A stretch of 64,000 nucleotides of DNA, taken from assembly GCA_012862575.1 (NCBI GenBank), contig BLSF01000008.1, forward strand, positions 682,001 through 746,000. Direction: 5' to 3'. The translations under genes and the position numbers were made by a program. The stretch is from Parietichytrium sp. I65-24A (lineage: Eukaryota > Sar > Bigyra > Thraustochytrida > Thraustochytriidae). The notes beneath the pieces are model-generated. The model worked only from the letters and a program-made list of their open reading frames with translations. It did not search any database and had not been told where the DNA came from. Positions 27,526-36,264 of this stretch are shown one piece after another (position 1 is the first letter of the stretch; every line of letters starts with the position of its first letter).

Positions 27526-29913
27526 ATGGCGTCCTCGCCTACGCCCATACTGCCCGGGCACGGCGAGGTAGACAATCGACCGTGGCTTTTGTTTGGTGAG
27601 GACGAAGAGATCGAACAGGAATTGAAAAAGGCGGGTGTCTCCTTCCAAAGAGGCTTTGACATCCGGGATGAGAGCGTGATCCACAGCGAGCAAAAGCTTC
27701 GGAGTTGCCGGGTGCTGATAGCAGTGTCCTCCTCGGTGGGCAAATTGGTGATGAAGGCGTGCTTGAGCTTCGCAGTACCCTTCATTCCTCTTGCTGCTGA
27801 AGGCGAGGTTTTGAGGAAGGACTTTGAGCTGCTCCTTCTCGAGTGCGACCGGGATGTGGTGCATGCCCCCTTTGAACTGCCTGCATTGGAGGCATTTCTC
27901 GAAAAGGAGGTGATGTTCGCCAACAGTCGCGGAATTCTATTAGTAGGTTCGGAAGGAAGCGCCTATTCCAGCAAGCTGTCGTGTAGTGGGCTCTCTGTCT
28001 TGCTGGCCGCGAGCTCGAGCGACTTCCGAAACATGTTGCACGCCAAGGAGCGCGGCATACCCCTTCCAAATCGCATGGAGATCGAGCTAATCATCATCGC
28101 AGAAAGCGACTTGGAGCTGTGTACGGAGTACTTGAATATGATACAACAGCACGATTATTTTAGTCTATTGCCGACTTTGGCAATCGCATCCGAAGATTGC
28201 ATTGATGAAAAGCTCGCAGGGTCATTTGAGACGATATTGCCAGGAAAGGTGGTTCTCGAGAGCGAGGCGTTTGTTCTTGGGCAAGTTCAAATGGCATTGC
28301 GAATCGCAAATCTGCGAAAGTTTGCGCACGAGGCGTTGCTTAACATAAACCCTGTGCAGGATGGCCAAGTTTTACCGCCTCCTTTAGAGAGTCAGGGAAG
28401 CAGCAGTTCAAGTCTCTCGGAGCGTATGATGATGTCGGACAGTAGCTTGCAGAGAACTCGTGCTCAATTCTCCAATGCTGCGATTGCGGAGGATGATGTG
28501 GAGACGTTTGAGGAGGACCCGATTATAGAGATTATGAGCTCCGCAGCTGAGCCAACACTGAGCCGCCCTGCGTCTCGAATGGCCTCCGTTGCTCCGTTGC
28601 TGACACGCCGCAGCACTCGGTTCTCGCTTGGGCACAGCTCAACCTTAGATAGCAGAAGCGATTCGAGTTATGTGGACTTGAAAGACTCGATGGCTCGAGC
28701 AGATAGACTGGAACAAGTGGTGGCCAAGCAAAAGCGAGATATGGCAAGGCTCAAGTTTGAGAGGGACGAGCTGGTCTGGAAGCATCTCCGGGAGTATAAA
28801 TTTCACTACATTCCAAAAATGACCATTAAGCCGTTTAGAGAAGTGGGCTCAGAGAATCTCGGCTCGGGGAGCTTCTCGAAGGTCATTGAGGCTGTTTTGA
28901 CGAACAGCAAAGACCTCTCTCGTGTGCCGCGGGTAGCCGTAAAGGTAATACCCAAGAACGTTGTCAAACAGCTTGAGCATGTGCAAAGATTGAACGAGGA
29001 GATTCAGTATTTGAAGGTTCTCCATCACCCAAATATTGTTCAGCTAATCGAAGCACACCATGGTGAGAGTTCTGTGAATATTATAATGGAGTTGGTGAAG
29101 GGCGGGACTCTGGATGCATGGTTACAGGAAAATACGGCACGACGCGGGGAGACTGCATATGTAGCGTCAGCACAGACAATCTTGCAGCAGCTCGTAGGAG
29201 CCATTGACTATATTCACAGTAGGAACGTGTGCCACCGAGACATCAAAACAAACAATGTGCTTATGACAGGTACCTTTGAACATGGTCCTGCGATTAAGCT
29301 TGTAGATTTTGGATTCGCGACAAAGTTTAAGAAAGGTAAATGGTTGAGAGAGAGCGTTGGAACCCCGGGCTTTTGTGCGCCAGAAATTTCGCTGGGGCGA
29401 AAGTATTCTGGCCCTGCGGTGGACATGTGGAGTTGCGGGATGGTGGGTGCAGCTCTGCTCACAATGAGTGAGCAAGCATTCAAGTCTTTTAAAGAGCGGG
29501 ACGAAGACGTTGAGGTGGATCAAGTCTCTCTCGACACTTTGATACACTCGATTGTCCCTGAACAAGGCAGAATTTTGATATCACAACTCCTCGCGGTTAA
29601 CGGAGACCTTCGTCTGTCTGCTTCTGAGGCTCTCAAGCAGCGTTTCTTGACAACAGCGATTGTTTGCGAGCCAGTCAGTCCTGCACGAAGCCCGTCGAGA
29701 ACGATTAATGTCTCTGAACTTCAGGCTCCTGTGTCACCCAAGACGCGGAGGAGTACAAAAGATGTGCTCTTGCCTTCTCCGATTAAAAGCCCGAAACAAG
29801 GTGACCTGCCCACTTTGAATGTGAGCGGGAGTAGGAAGACGATCAAATCGCCTGGTGCTCGCTCACCACTTCCAAAGGTCAAATCACCCCATACTGCAAG
29901 CGCATACTTGTGA
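27526..29913 (+). CDS. Serine/threonine protein kinase with receiver-like N-terminal region
   Basis: 795 residues from the ATG at 27526. The kinase domain covers about 442-712: glycine loop GSGSFS at 446, Lys473 in AVKVIP, catalytic Asp572 in HRDIKTNN, DFG Asp594, and an APE motif in GFCAPEIS. All catalytic residues are present. The closest general resemblance is to CAMK-like or ULK-like kinases, but I cannot place it further. Residues about 20-270 look like one or two degenerate receiver folds (hydrophobic strands ILLVG and ELIIIAESD, an alternating alpha/beta pattern, ILPGK near the end) without the normal Asp phosphoacceptor; this is inference. A coiled coil lies at about 385-425. The C-terminus is Ser/Pro-rich (PVSPKT, PSPIKSPK), with many potential proline-directed phosphorylation sites. 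Confidence 0.88.
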   Translation: MASSPTPILPGHGEVDNRPWLLFGEDEEIEQELKKAGVSFQRGFDIRDESVIHSEQKLRSCRVLIAVSSSVGKLVMKACLSFAVPFIPLAAEGEVLRKDFELLLLECDRDVVHAPFELPALEAFLEKEVMFANSRGILLVGSEGSAYSSKLSCSGLSVLLAASSSDFRNMLHAKERGIPLPNRMEIELIIIAESDLELCTEYLNMIQQHDYFSLLPTLAIASEDCIDEKLAGSFETILPGKVVLESEAFVLGQVQMALRIANLRKFAHEALLNINPVQDGQVLPPPLESQGSSSSSLSERMMMSDSSLQRTRAQFSNAAIAEDDVETFEEDPIIEIMSSAAEPTLSRPASRMASVAPLLTRRSTRFSLGHSSTLDSRSDSSYVDLKDSMARADRLEQVVAKQKRDMARLKFERDELVWKHLREYKFHYIPKMTIKPFREVGSENLGSGSFSKVIEAVLTNSKDLSRVPRVAVKVIPKNVVKQLEHVQRLNEEIQYLKVLHHPNIVQLIEAHHGESSVNIIMELVKGGTLDAWLQENTARRGETAYVASAQTILQQLVGAIDYIHSRNVCHRDIKTNNVLMTGTFEHGPAIKLVDFGFATKFKKGKWLRESVGTPGFCAPEISLGRKYSGPAVDMWSCGMVGAALLTMSEQAFKSFKERDEDVEVDQVSLDTLIHSIVPEQGRILISQLLAVNGDLRLSASEALKQRFLTTAIVCEPVSPARSPSRTINVSELQAPVSPKTRRSTKDVLLPSPIKSPKQGDLPTLNVSGSRKTIKSPGARSPLPKVKSPHTASAYL

Positions 29914-30213
29914 AGCGTAGAAGAAACAAAAGTGTGCTTGCTAATTGCGGTTCGTGTTGTTTTGCTCCTCAGACAGAGACAGTGGAGAAGAAAAAAGATT
30001 GGAGCTGAGATCTGCCCACCTGTAAGAATATTTGTTGTCTATCTGTAACGTTTTGTGCTCTCTCTCCCTCTCTCCCAAGTCTTTCTCCAGATTTCGATGG
30101 AAACAACATTCAACATAGATTTATAATTTACGTTTTCATCAAATTTTCAATCTCAGAACGACCCAAGTGTGGCGGGTGTATCTGAGCCCAAACGACCACA
30201 CTCTTTGAGAGCA
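29914..30213. other. Short convergent intergenic region
   Basis: About 300 bases between converging genes, holding both 3' ends. A CTCTCTCCCTCTCTCCC pyrimidine tract lies at 30059-30076. Nothing else is seen. Confidence 0.6.
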
Positions 30214-32103
30214 TTATCCCTTGTTGCTTGAGACAGCCTGAGGCACGCGGTGCTGCCCAGACTTTTTTCCACGCTTCCGAGTGGTCTGCTTTGCGCTGCG
30301 ATCCCCCGGTAGGCGAATATCCTTTTTCTTGGTGCCAGGTTGCACCTTGCCTCCGTGAGAAAATTGTACAGAATAGGTGTCTTTGCCGTCGCATCGGATT
30401 ACAAGTGCCGGATAAAAGTGGCCATCGCTGTAATTCCTTGCCTGGCACGGCTGATCATCCAAAGACACCTCGGTGGATTCTTCGTTTGCCCAGGTTTGAC
30501 GCAGCTGCTCCAACTTGCTCAAAACATTGGCTGCCTTGTCTTTCAGGGATGGCATCCGCTTAAGTTTTCCTGTTCCACCGGTGCTTGTGTGCGAGCGGGA
30601 AGACGAGTCACTTGCATTCGACTTTAATGACTTGGATGACTTGCGCCACAGCAATTTTCCGCTTTTGCCCCTCGACCTCGACTCTTGCAACCCACCTTTA
30701 GCAGTCGGAACGAGCTCCTCCGTGGCGTCTACGAAAGGAGATTTGGGCTTTGGTTGTTTTGGGGAGAGAGGGTCAAGCTCTGGGCTCGGGAATGCCTTGC
30801 GCCTGCTTTCCCGGAGGTGGGGATACTGATTGTACAAGGTCTCCATGTCGTCTACGACTTGGATATCGAGCTTTCTCGTTTTCTCCTGTGTTTTGCCGTT
30901 CTTTTTGAATTGAACTGTGAACAGACCTTTTCCGTCGTATTTCACAATTTTGGCAGAGTAGAAGGTCTGGTCGGAACGGTCAAGTGCTCTACACTCCTTG
31001 CCTATCCAGTCAAAGTTTGCGTCAACGTTTACCTTGAGCTGCTCCAAGCGCTGCAACACGCGTTGCGCAACTGAATCACCTCTGGCTTTACTTTTCCGGC
31101 GTACTGACACTTGTTTCTTGCTGGATACACGCTTTTCTGCAGGGTTATCCGGCTCAATCTCCTCATTGAACTCGTCTCCGTCAGAGTCCGATTCAGGCTT
31201 GCTCTGGTTCCCGTTTCCAGCGTTCAATAGGTCGTCTTCGTCAAAATAGTCTGCCGCGTCAAACTCGTCATATATGCCATCATCTGGATCACCATCAGCA
31301 TCGTATTCCGCTTCTTCTCCATCCTGCTCATCCAAAGACGGGGAGTTTGTGCGCACCACGCTGCCCATATTCGAGGAACGAAAGGAGCTCAGGCGATAGC
31401 TGGGCCCAGTGCGCACAACGCTGTTCATCTCAGTGTTTCGCGAGCTGCTCAGCCTACCCGTTCGCACTACACTATTCATATTGGAGCTTCTGCTCGAGCT
31501 AGCTCTTCCGGATTTCCCAGCACCGGAATACGTTACACTATTCTTTTTACTTTTCGACGCCGTGTGTGGCTCTTCTCTTGACTTGGCAGGTGCGCGCAAG
31601 TGGGGATTCTCCAGCGCTAGCTTGTAGGGCGACTCAAAGATGCCTGAAGATGTGTCACTGCTATCGTCAAGACTGCTCCTTCTCTTGGATACTGACAGCA
31701 ATGACCTGGCCATGGCCGCCAAAGAATTCGATTTAGAGCTACTTTTCCGGCTCGCGCGCAGTTCCTTGTCCTCCTCTTCGCCTTTGCTCTCCACTGGGCT
31801 CGGGTATCTGGCATAAAGAGTCTCCATGCCTTCGGTCACCTGGAGGTCCACCTCCCTGACGTTGTACTGCTTCCTGCCGTCCAAAAACTGCACGGTGAAT
31901 CTATCAACTCCGTCAAACGCCACGACTATGCCCGGATAGAAGCAGTTATCCCTCCAGTCCAGCGCCCTGCACTTCTTGCCCACCATGTTCTTTCGCAACA
32001 CTTTCGGGTCGTCGGCGTCCCAGTCTGACTCCATATTCTGCAGCCTTTGCAGCACCTTCTCGGCCGCGCTGCTCTTCCGCGGCTTGTCCACCTTCTTCCC
32101 CAT
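30214..32103 (-). CDS. Protein with three Tudor-like modules
   Basis: 629 residues from the ATG at 32103 (MGKKVDKPRK, with AAG before the ATG). The frame stays open further upstream, but through simple repeats, so those codons are taken as 5' UTR. Three similar modules are seen, each a short helix (VLQRLQNM, VLQRLEQL, VLSKLEQL) followed by a Tudor/Agenet-like barrel: CRALDWRDNCFYPGIVVAFDG, CRALDRSDQTFYSAKIVKYDG and CQARNYSDGHFYPALVIRCDG, each continuing with an F/Y(T/S)VQF strand. Modules one and two end with METLY(A/N)(R/Q)YP. They map near 32080-31805, 31070-30815 and 30550-30290. Between modules one and two is a Ser-rich region with three copies of an NSVVRTG-type repeat, then an acidic stretch. 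Tudor-like folds bind methylated histone tails or other methylated proteins, so a chromatin role is plausible. Exact ligand and family are unknown. Confidence 0.82.
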   Translation of the reverse strand: MGKKVDKPRKSSAAEKVLQRLQNMESDWDADDPKVLRKNMVGKKCRALDWRDNCFYPGIVVAFDGVDRFTVQFLDGRKQYNVREVDLQVTEGMETLYARYPSPVESKGEEEDKELRASRKSSSKSNSLAAMARSLLSVSKRRSSLDDSSDTSSGIFESPYKLALENPHLRAPAKSREEPHTASKSKKNSVTYSGAGKSGRASSSRSSNMNSVVRTGRLSSSRNTEMNSVVRTGPSYRLSSFRSSNMGSVVRTNSPSLDEQDGEEAEYDADGDPDDGIYDEFDAADYFDEDDLLNAGNGNQSKPESDSDGDEFNEEIEPDNPAEKRVSSKKQVSVRRKSKARGDSVAQRVLQRLEQLKVNVDANFDWIGKECRALDRSDQTFYSAKIVKYDGKGLFTVQFKKNGKTQEKTRKLDIQVVDDMETLYNQYPHLRESRRKAFPSPELDPLSPKQPKPKSPFVDATEELVPTAKGGLQESRSRGKSGKLLWRKSSKSLKSNASDSSSRSHTSTGGTGKLKRMPSLKDKAANVLSKLEQLRQTWANEESTEVSLDDQPCQARNYSDGHFYPALVIRCDGKDTYSVQFSHGGKVQPGTKKKDIRLPGDRSAKQTTRKRGKKSGQHRVPQAVSSNKG

Positions 32104-34472
32104 CTTCCTATCCCAGCTACCCCAGCTATCGACTCTCCAGCGGCCCAGGCCCTGCCAATCCTTCTCCCGCAAATCCACCTCCAGCTGCTTCCGTTCTTGG
32201 CTACTTTTGCAATCTTTTGCAGCTCCGCTATTTGACTGACACAGCACCGACCACCCTCCCCCTACTGCACACAATACCCACTTCGCACTTCGCACTTCGC
32301 ACTTCGCACCACGCACTACGCCGACCGTTGTGCTTGTTCTTGTTCTTGTCCTTGCACTTTGCACTTTGCACTTTGCACTTGTGCGCCGCGAGTACAGCGG
32401 GGACTGTGACTGTGAGGGACTCTTTCCTTTCTCCTCTTTCGTCTTTCTCCTTTTCTTTCTCTCTGCCACCTTGCATGCATAGTTGCATAGCTTGCATAGT
32501 TGGAATATGATTGACACTCACATCATCTCACATCACTCACATCTCAACAATTCTCAACATCCCACATGGTGCGTACTACCTTTCGCTGTAGTCCTTCCTA
32601 CTCTCCAGTGCCTACCAGGGACTTACCGCGAGGGCTATTAGGTAGGCCTCGACTAGTGGGCTTCACGGCAGAGGGCGTATTGCGATGGGTAGGGAGGCCT
32701 ATCGATCGGTACTAGTACCCACACGCGGCCCCTCACAAAATCGGGAATGCTCGAGGGTTGTAAGGAAGGGAGTAGCTGCGGAGTAGGGATGGTATGTATT
32801 CGAGCCGAGTCGTAGCGAGAATTAGCAATGTCCCTGGGAGACAGGCTAGACTAGCCGGACAGGTAGAAGACGTCTTATCGAGTTGGTGTAGTTCATCATT
32901 GGCACATGACTTGGCGGCAGAATTGGAAAGCTGCTGGGTGCAACGCAAAAAGCAGTGTAAGCCGCTTTCAGTGCTTCTCGAGTACACTGCTGTTGTTTTT
33001 GTGCTCGAGAGAGCTGGGACTGTATTCGTGCGAGCTCATGGGCTTGTTTTTGCACTGTCATTCACTGCACTTGTGCTGCTTGTTCAATGAAGAAGGACAT
33101 AACAAGAGAAACAGACTGTGAACAAAAACATTTCTCCCTCCCACTGCCACTCTACTAGCCAGCTCCTACCAGTGTACTACACAGTACAGACGATGGCCGT
33201 TCTAACTTCCGCGCGTTCTATGCAAAGCTCTAGGATCGCCTATACCGGGTTGTGCGGGAAAGCTCGGCTAGCGTGGTCGTTGAGTGACCCTTATACGTAC
33301 CTTGGGAGGAGGCAGAATTTGGCGAAGATGCTGGGAGAAGGAGATTACTGTTTTACGAGACCTGCGTTTATACGCCTCTGCGCCCCTCACTTTCGCTAGA
33401 ATACCAGCGGTAATTACGTCACAAGATAAAGACGTCTTGGTATAGATTTCGCCGGAGCAATTGAAGTTGAAGAGCGGGCTCTTTGCAGCCGTAGTAAAGC
33501 CGTATTACGAGAAATGCTACAACCCGGGACACCAAGCGCACACCCTTGGCATTTGAGCTCACACTGTGTGGAGACTACTGTATGAGCTATATAGGGATAC
33601 GAACACGCGACAGTGCGAGTAAGCTATCCAAAATATTAGGAAAAGTGGCCCCAAGAGAAGGTGGAGGTACTATAGAAAGTGTTGTCAAATTGATAGTCCT
33701 GAGTTTCGTGTGGATGTGGATGTGGCATGTGGCAAGTTGGTTCGTAGCATTGTTCGTTTATTGTGATGTGCAACAGTGTCCGAGTTCATTACCTTCTCCA
33801 TGGCATGTCGTGAATGTCCAGGGATGGATTTGGTACAGGACAGGCCGATTGCCAAAAACGATGTCAGATTTAGAACAAATTGATTCGGGATCTCATCTCA
33901 CGCGCCGGGAGTGTTGCTGCGTTGCTTCTAAAAGACTACGTCATGAAAAAGGGAAGGAAAGGAAACAGCACAACAGGAAAGAAGAGTTTGGCAAGATTTT
34001 ATTCTCGTGAGATTGCGTCCATCAGGCAGTCCATCATCGACAATCTGGAGTTCAGAAGCATTGCGCTTACACAGACTGTCCAAAAGCAACACGTGAACAA
34101 GGGCTTTGTTGCCTGTCCTGCTACGATTGTGCTCGAGTACTGGGCACTGTTAAGCTCCCGCAAGACGCCGTGACTGACTGCAGTAGACTACCTGGCGGTA
34201 CATTACAGTCAATTGAAATAGAAGGCATGGAACGATGGGAACGACTGTAAAGTCTTCGGATTCCCGGCAGTGGTTTTGTAACTCTACAACTAGCAAATTG
34301 CAAAGAAAAGCTCGTGCATACAAGGACACTTGCTTGACAAGAAGCACAAATTCAAGAAATGCTCACAAAAAGCACAAATGCTATCACATTATGTCCTGCA
34401 AAACTGTATTTCAACTTTTGAGAAGGTACCCAAAACCACAAACGCCGACTTGAACTCGGAAGGTACAAGGTC
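32104..34472. other. Gene-free stretch of about 2.4 kb with possible gene relics
   Basis: The 5' side holds AAGTGCA/AAGTGCG-type 7-base arrays (on the minus strand) at 32280-32381, upstream of the triple-Tudor gene. A 12-base perfect palindrome GGTACTAGTACC lies at 32708-32719. Two overlapping frames on the plus strand (33546-34010 and 33880-34173) total about 200 codons, but have no domain, and the second lacks an ATG. They could be remnants of a decayed gene; support is weak. Confidence 0.5.
32280..32381. repeat. CTTCGCA and CTTTGCA 7-bp arrays
   Basis: Two related 7-base arrays, CTTCGCA at 32280-32306 and CTTTGCA at 32351-32376, lie 180-280 bases upstream of the minus-strand start at 32103. 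Confidence 0.9.
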
Positions 34473-35396
34473 TTACTCGCGACTGATAACGAGAGGAACC
34501 AATTCGCAATTGGCTGGCCAGTGATAAGGGGAACCAAGGTACTGCACCGAGTGAGCCATGTAAGAACTGTGGCCCACGACTGCAACGGACTTCCACGGCG
34601 TGCGAATGAGCCACTTATAAAAGACCTCAATGCGTTTCTCAACCTCTTCGTCCTCCTCTCGCTTTGGGGAGAACCAGGTATCCTGTTCGCTCTCCATAAA
34701 GTGGTCAAAGTCGACCTCCGGGAACTCAGATTTCAGCTGAGACACAGGCTTGCGCTTGTCGCATTTATTCTTTCCAAATCGCTCCCGGCTCATCTCCACT
34801 GCGTAGACAGGAACCTTGCCCCAAATGTGAGCGAAGCCATATTTGGCCGTTTCGATTGCGCGCGTTAAAGGGCTTACGATGATGACGTCAACTTTGAGCC
34901 CAGCAGCCATGGCCGCCCGCACGGACTTGTTGAGGGTGGCGCACTGCTCCTTGCCTACATCGTTTAGCGGAGCATCGAAGTACTTGTCCGACAGGGCTTC
35001 TTCCGTTTCCCACTTGTGCGAGCCCAGTTCCCGTTCCGCGACATTATGAATGCCCTCCCCGTGCCTCACCAGTAACACTGCTTTCGCAGAAGGATCTCTC
35101 TCTTGGAGCCGTCCAAAGTCTGACTCGAATTCAGACCATGTGTGCCCAGGCGCCAAGCCCAGCGTGGTCACATCCTTGTTGTTGGGCTTGAGCGCTGATT
35201 GCGGCACGCTTGACACCACTAATTTCGCGTGCCTCGAGCTGTGATACAGCACTGCCAGCCGGTCAAGGAGCTCCCGAGGGACTTTTTCCGCCGCTGAAGC
35301 TTCTCGTGACTTGCGGGTGACAAATTGAAGCGCCAAAATTGCGGACACCACCAGCGCCGCTCCCAACACTACCACGTTTGACGAGCGCATCATCAT
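34473..35396 (-). CDS. Membrane-anchored histidine phosphatase (phosphoglycerate mutase-like)
   Basis: 307 residues starting MMMRSS at 35396. Residues 7-25 form a single hydrophobic segment, probably an N-terminal membrane anchor. The histidine-phosphatase core starts at VLLVRHGEGIHN with Arg111 and the phospho-accepting His112. Arg179 in SPLTRAIET, the acid Glu at about 201 or 205 (AVEMSRERFG) and the second His276 in VVGHSSYM complete the catalytic set. The CDKRKPVS and EF....WF features are seen in the fungal/plant branch of phosphoglycerate mutase-like phosphatases rather than in glycolytic PGAM. Substrate unknown; a phosphatase at an internal membrane is likely. The start lies directly beside a 7-base tandem array. 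Confidence 0.9.
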   Translation of the reverse strand: MMMRSSNVVVLGAALVVSAILALQFVTRKSREASAAEKVPRELLDRLAVLYHSSRHAKLVVSSVPQSALKPNNKDVTTLGLAPGHTWSEFESDFGRLQERDPSAKAVLLVRHGEGIHNVAERELGSHKWETEEALSDKYFDAPLNDVGKEQCATLNKSVRAAMAAGLKVDVIIVSPLTRAIETAKYGFAHIWGKVPVYAVEMSRERFGKNKCDKRKPVSQLKSEFPEVDFDHFMESEQDTWFSPKREEDEEVEKRIEVFYKWLIRTPWKSVAVVGHSSYMAHSVQYLGSPYHWPANCELVPLVISRE

Positions 35397-36264
35397 AATG
35401 AACTGCTCTCTGCTCTCTGCTCTCTGCTCTCTGCTCTCTGCTCTCTGCTCTCTGCTCTCTGACTGACCGTATCTCTAGCTGTGCGCGTGAGTCGACTAGC
35501 CGCCCAAAGCTCACTCGAAGCTAAAGCTCCCGACACTCACGCTACTCAGGCTCGTGCTATCTCGTGCTCCTTTTACTGCAACTCTCTTAGAAATCTTGCC
35601 CGGACCACTTTTCTTGCTATTCCGGGGTGGTCTTCCGACTTGCTCCCCTCAAACAGATATGACAACCAGGACTGAGTACTAATTAACATCGGTATTCCCA
35701 TTCCAATGAGTGAAATAGAGAAACACATACTTCTCCTTGAGATCTTTATACCTTGTAGTTTAAAAGAAAGTTGCCGTTACAGGGGTGGGGCTGCCAGTGC
35801 TTCATCCGAAGAGTCTATAAAAAGTGAAACACAAGATGACTTGGGTCTCGCAAAAGTTTGTCCGCCGGGTTTGCAAAGTTGTATGTAAGATTGATTGTGT
35901 GTCAGCTAAAACCCCGCTCTCCAAGGCACGCTACGAGAGAGAACGGATTTGCAAAACGCCTGTGAGCAAATACCATACCGGTATCATATCATCGTCAGCA
36001 TAATTTCGTGTTCTCCGTTGCAAGTTGCACAAAAAAGTTTATAGTTTGGTAGCGAAGACATACACTATACATCCTCGCCATCGCTATTGCTGCCACACCG
36101 AGTAAAGCAAGCATAGACTCGGCCTCGGAGGGAGGACACTCGACGGAAAGGTCTCGACTGGATATGTGCTCCTGAACTTGAGAGCAAGGAGGAGCGGAAG
36201 GCGCGCGTACGAGCTTGTGCAAAGTTTGCTAGTTGCTGAGCTTGCGCTGTGATCCCGTGCCAAG
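35397..36264. other. Divergent promoter region
   Basis: This lies between the phosphatase (leftward) and the coiled-coil/C2-like gene (rightward). A 7-base array occupies 35399-35460. A possible 60-codon frame at 35706-35888 has an ATG but no domain and is not called. ATACCATACCGGTATCATAT, a near-palindrome, is at 35970-35989. Confidence 0.6.
35399..35460. repeat. CTCTGCT 7-bp array abutting a start codon
   Basis: About eight copies of CTCTGCT (AGCAGAG on the coding strand) begin two bases upstream of the phosphatase ATG on the minus strand, so the array is almost certainly transcribed as 5' UTR. Confidence 0.95.

Noticed and set aside
33546-34173. Two overlapping frames that might form one gene with a frameshift or intron
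   Set aside because: No domain similarity is visible, the second frame begins after an in-frame stop with no ATG, and I cannot support a splice site with confidence.
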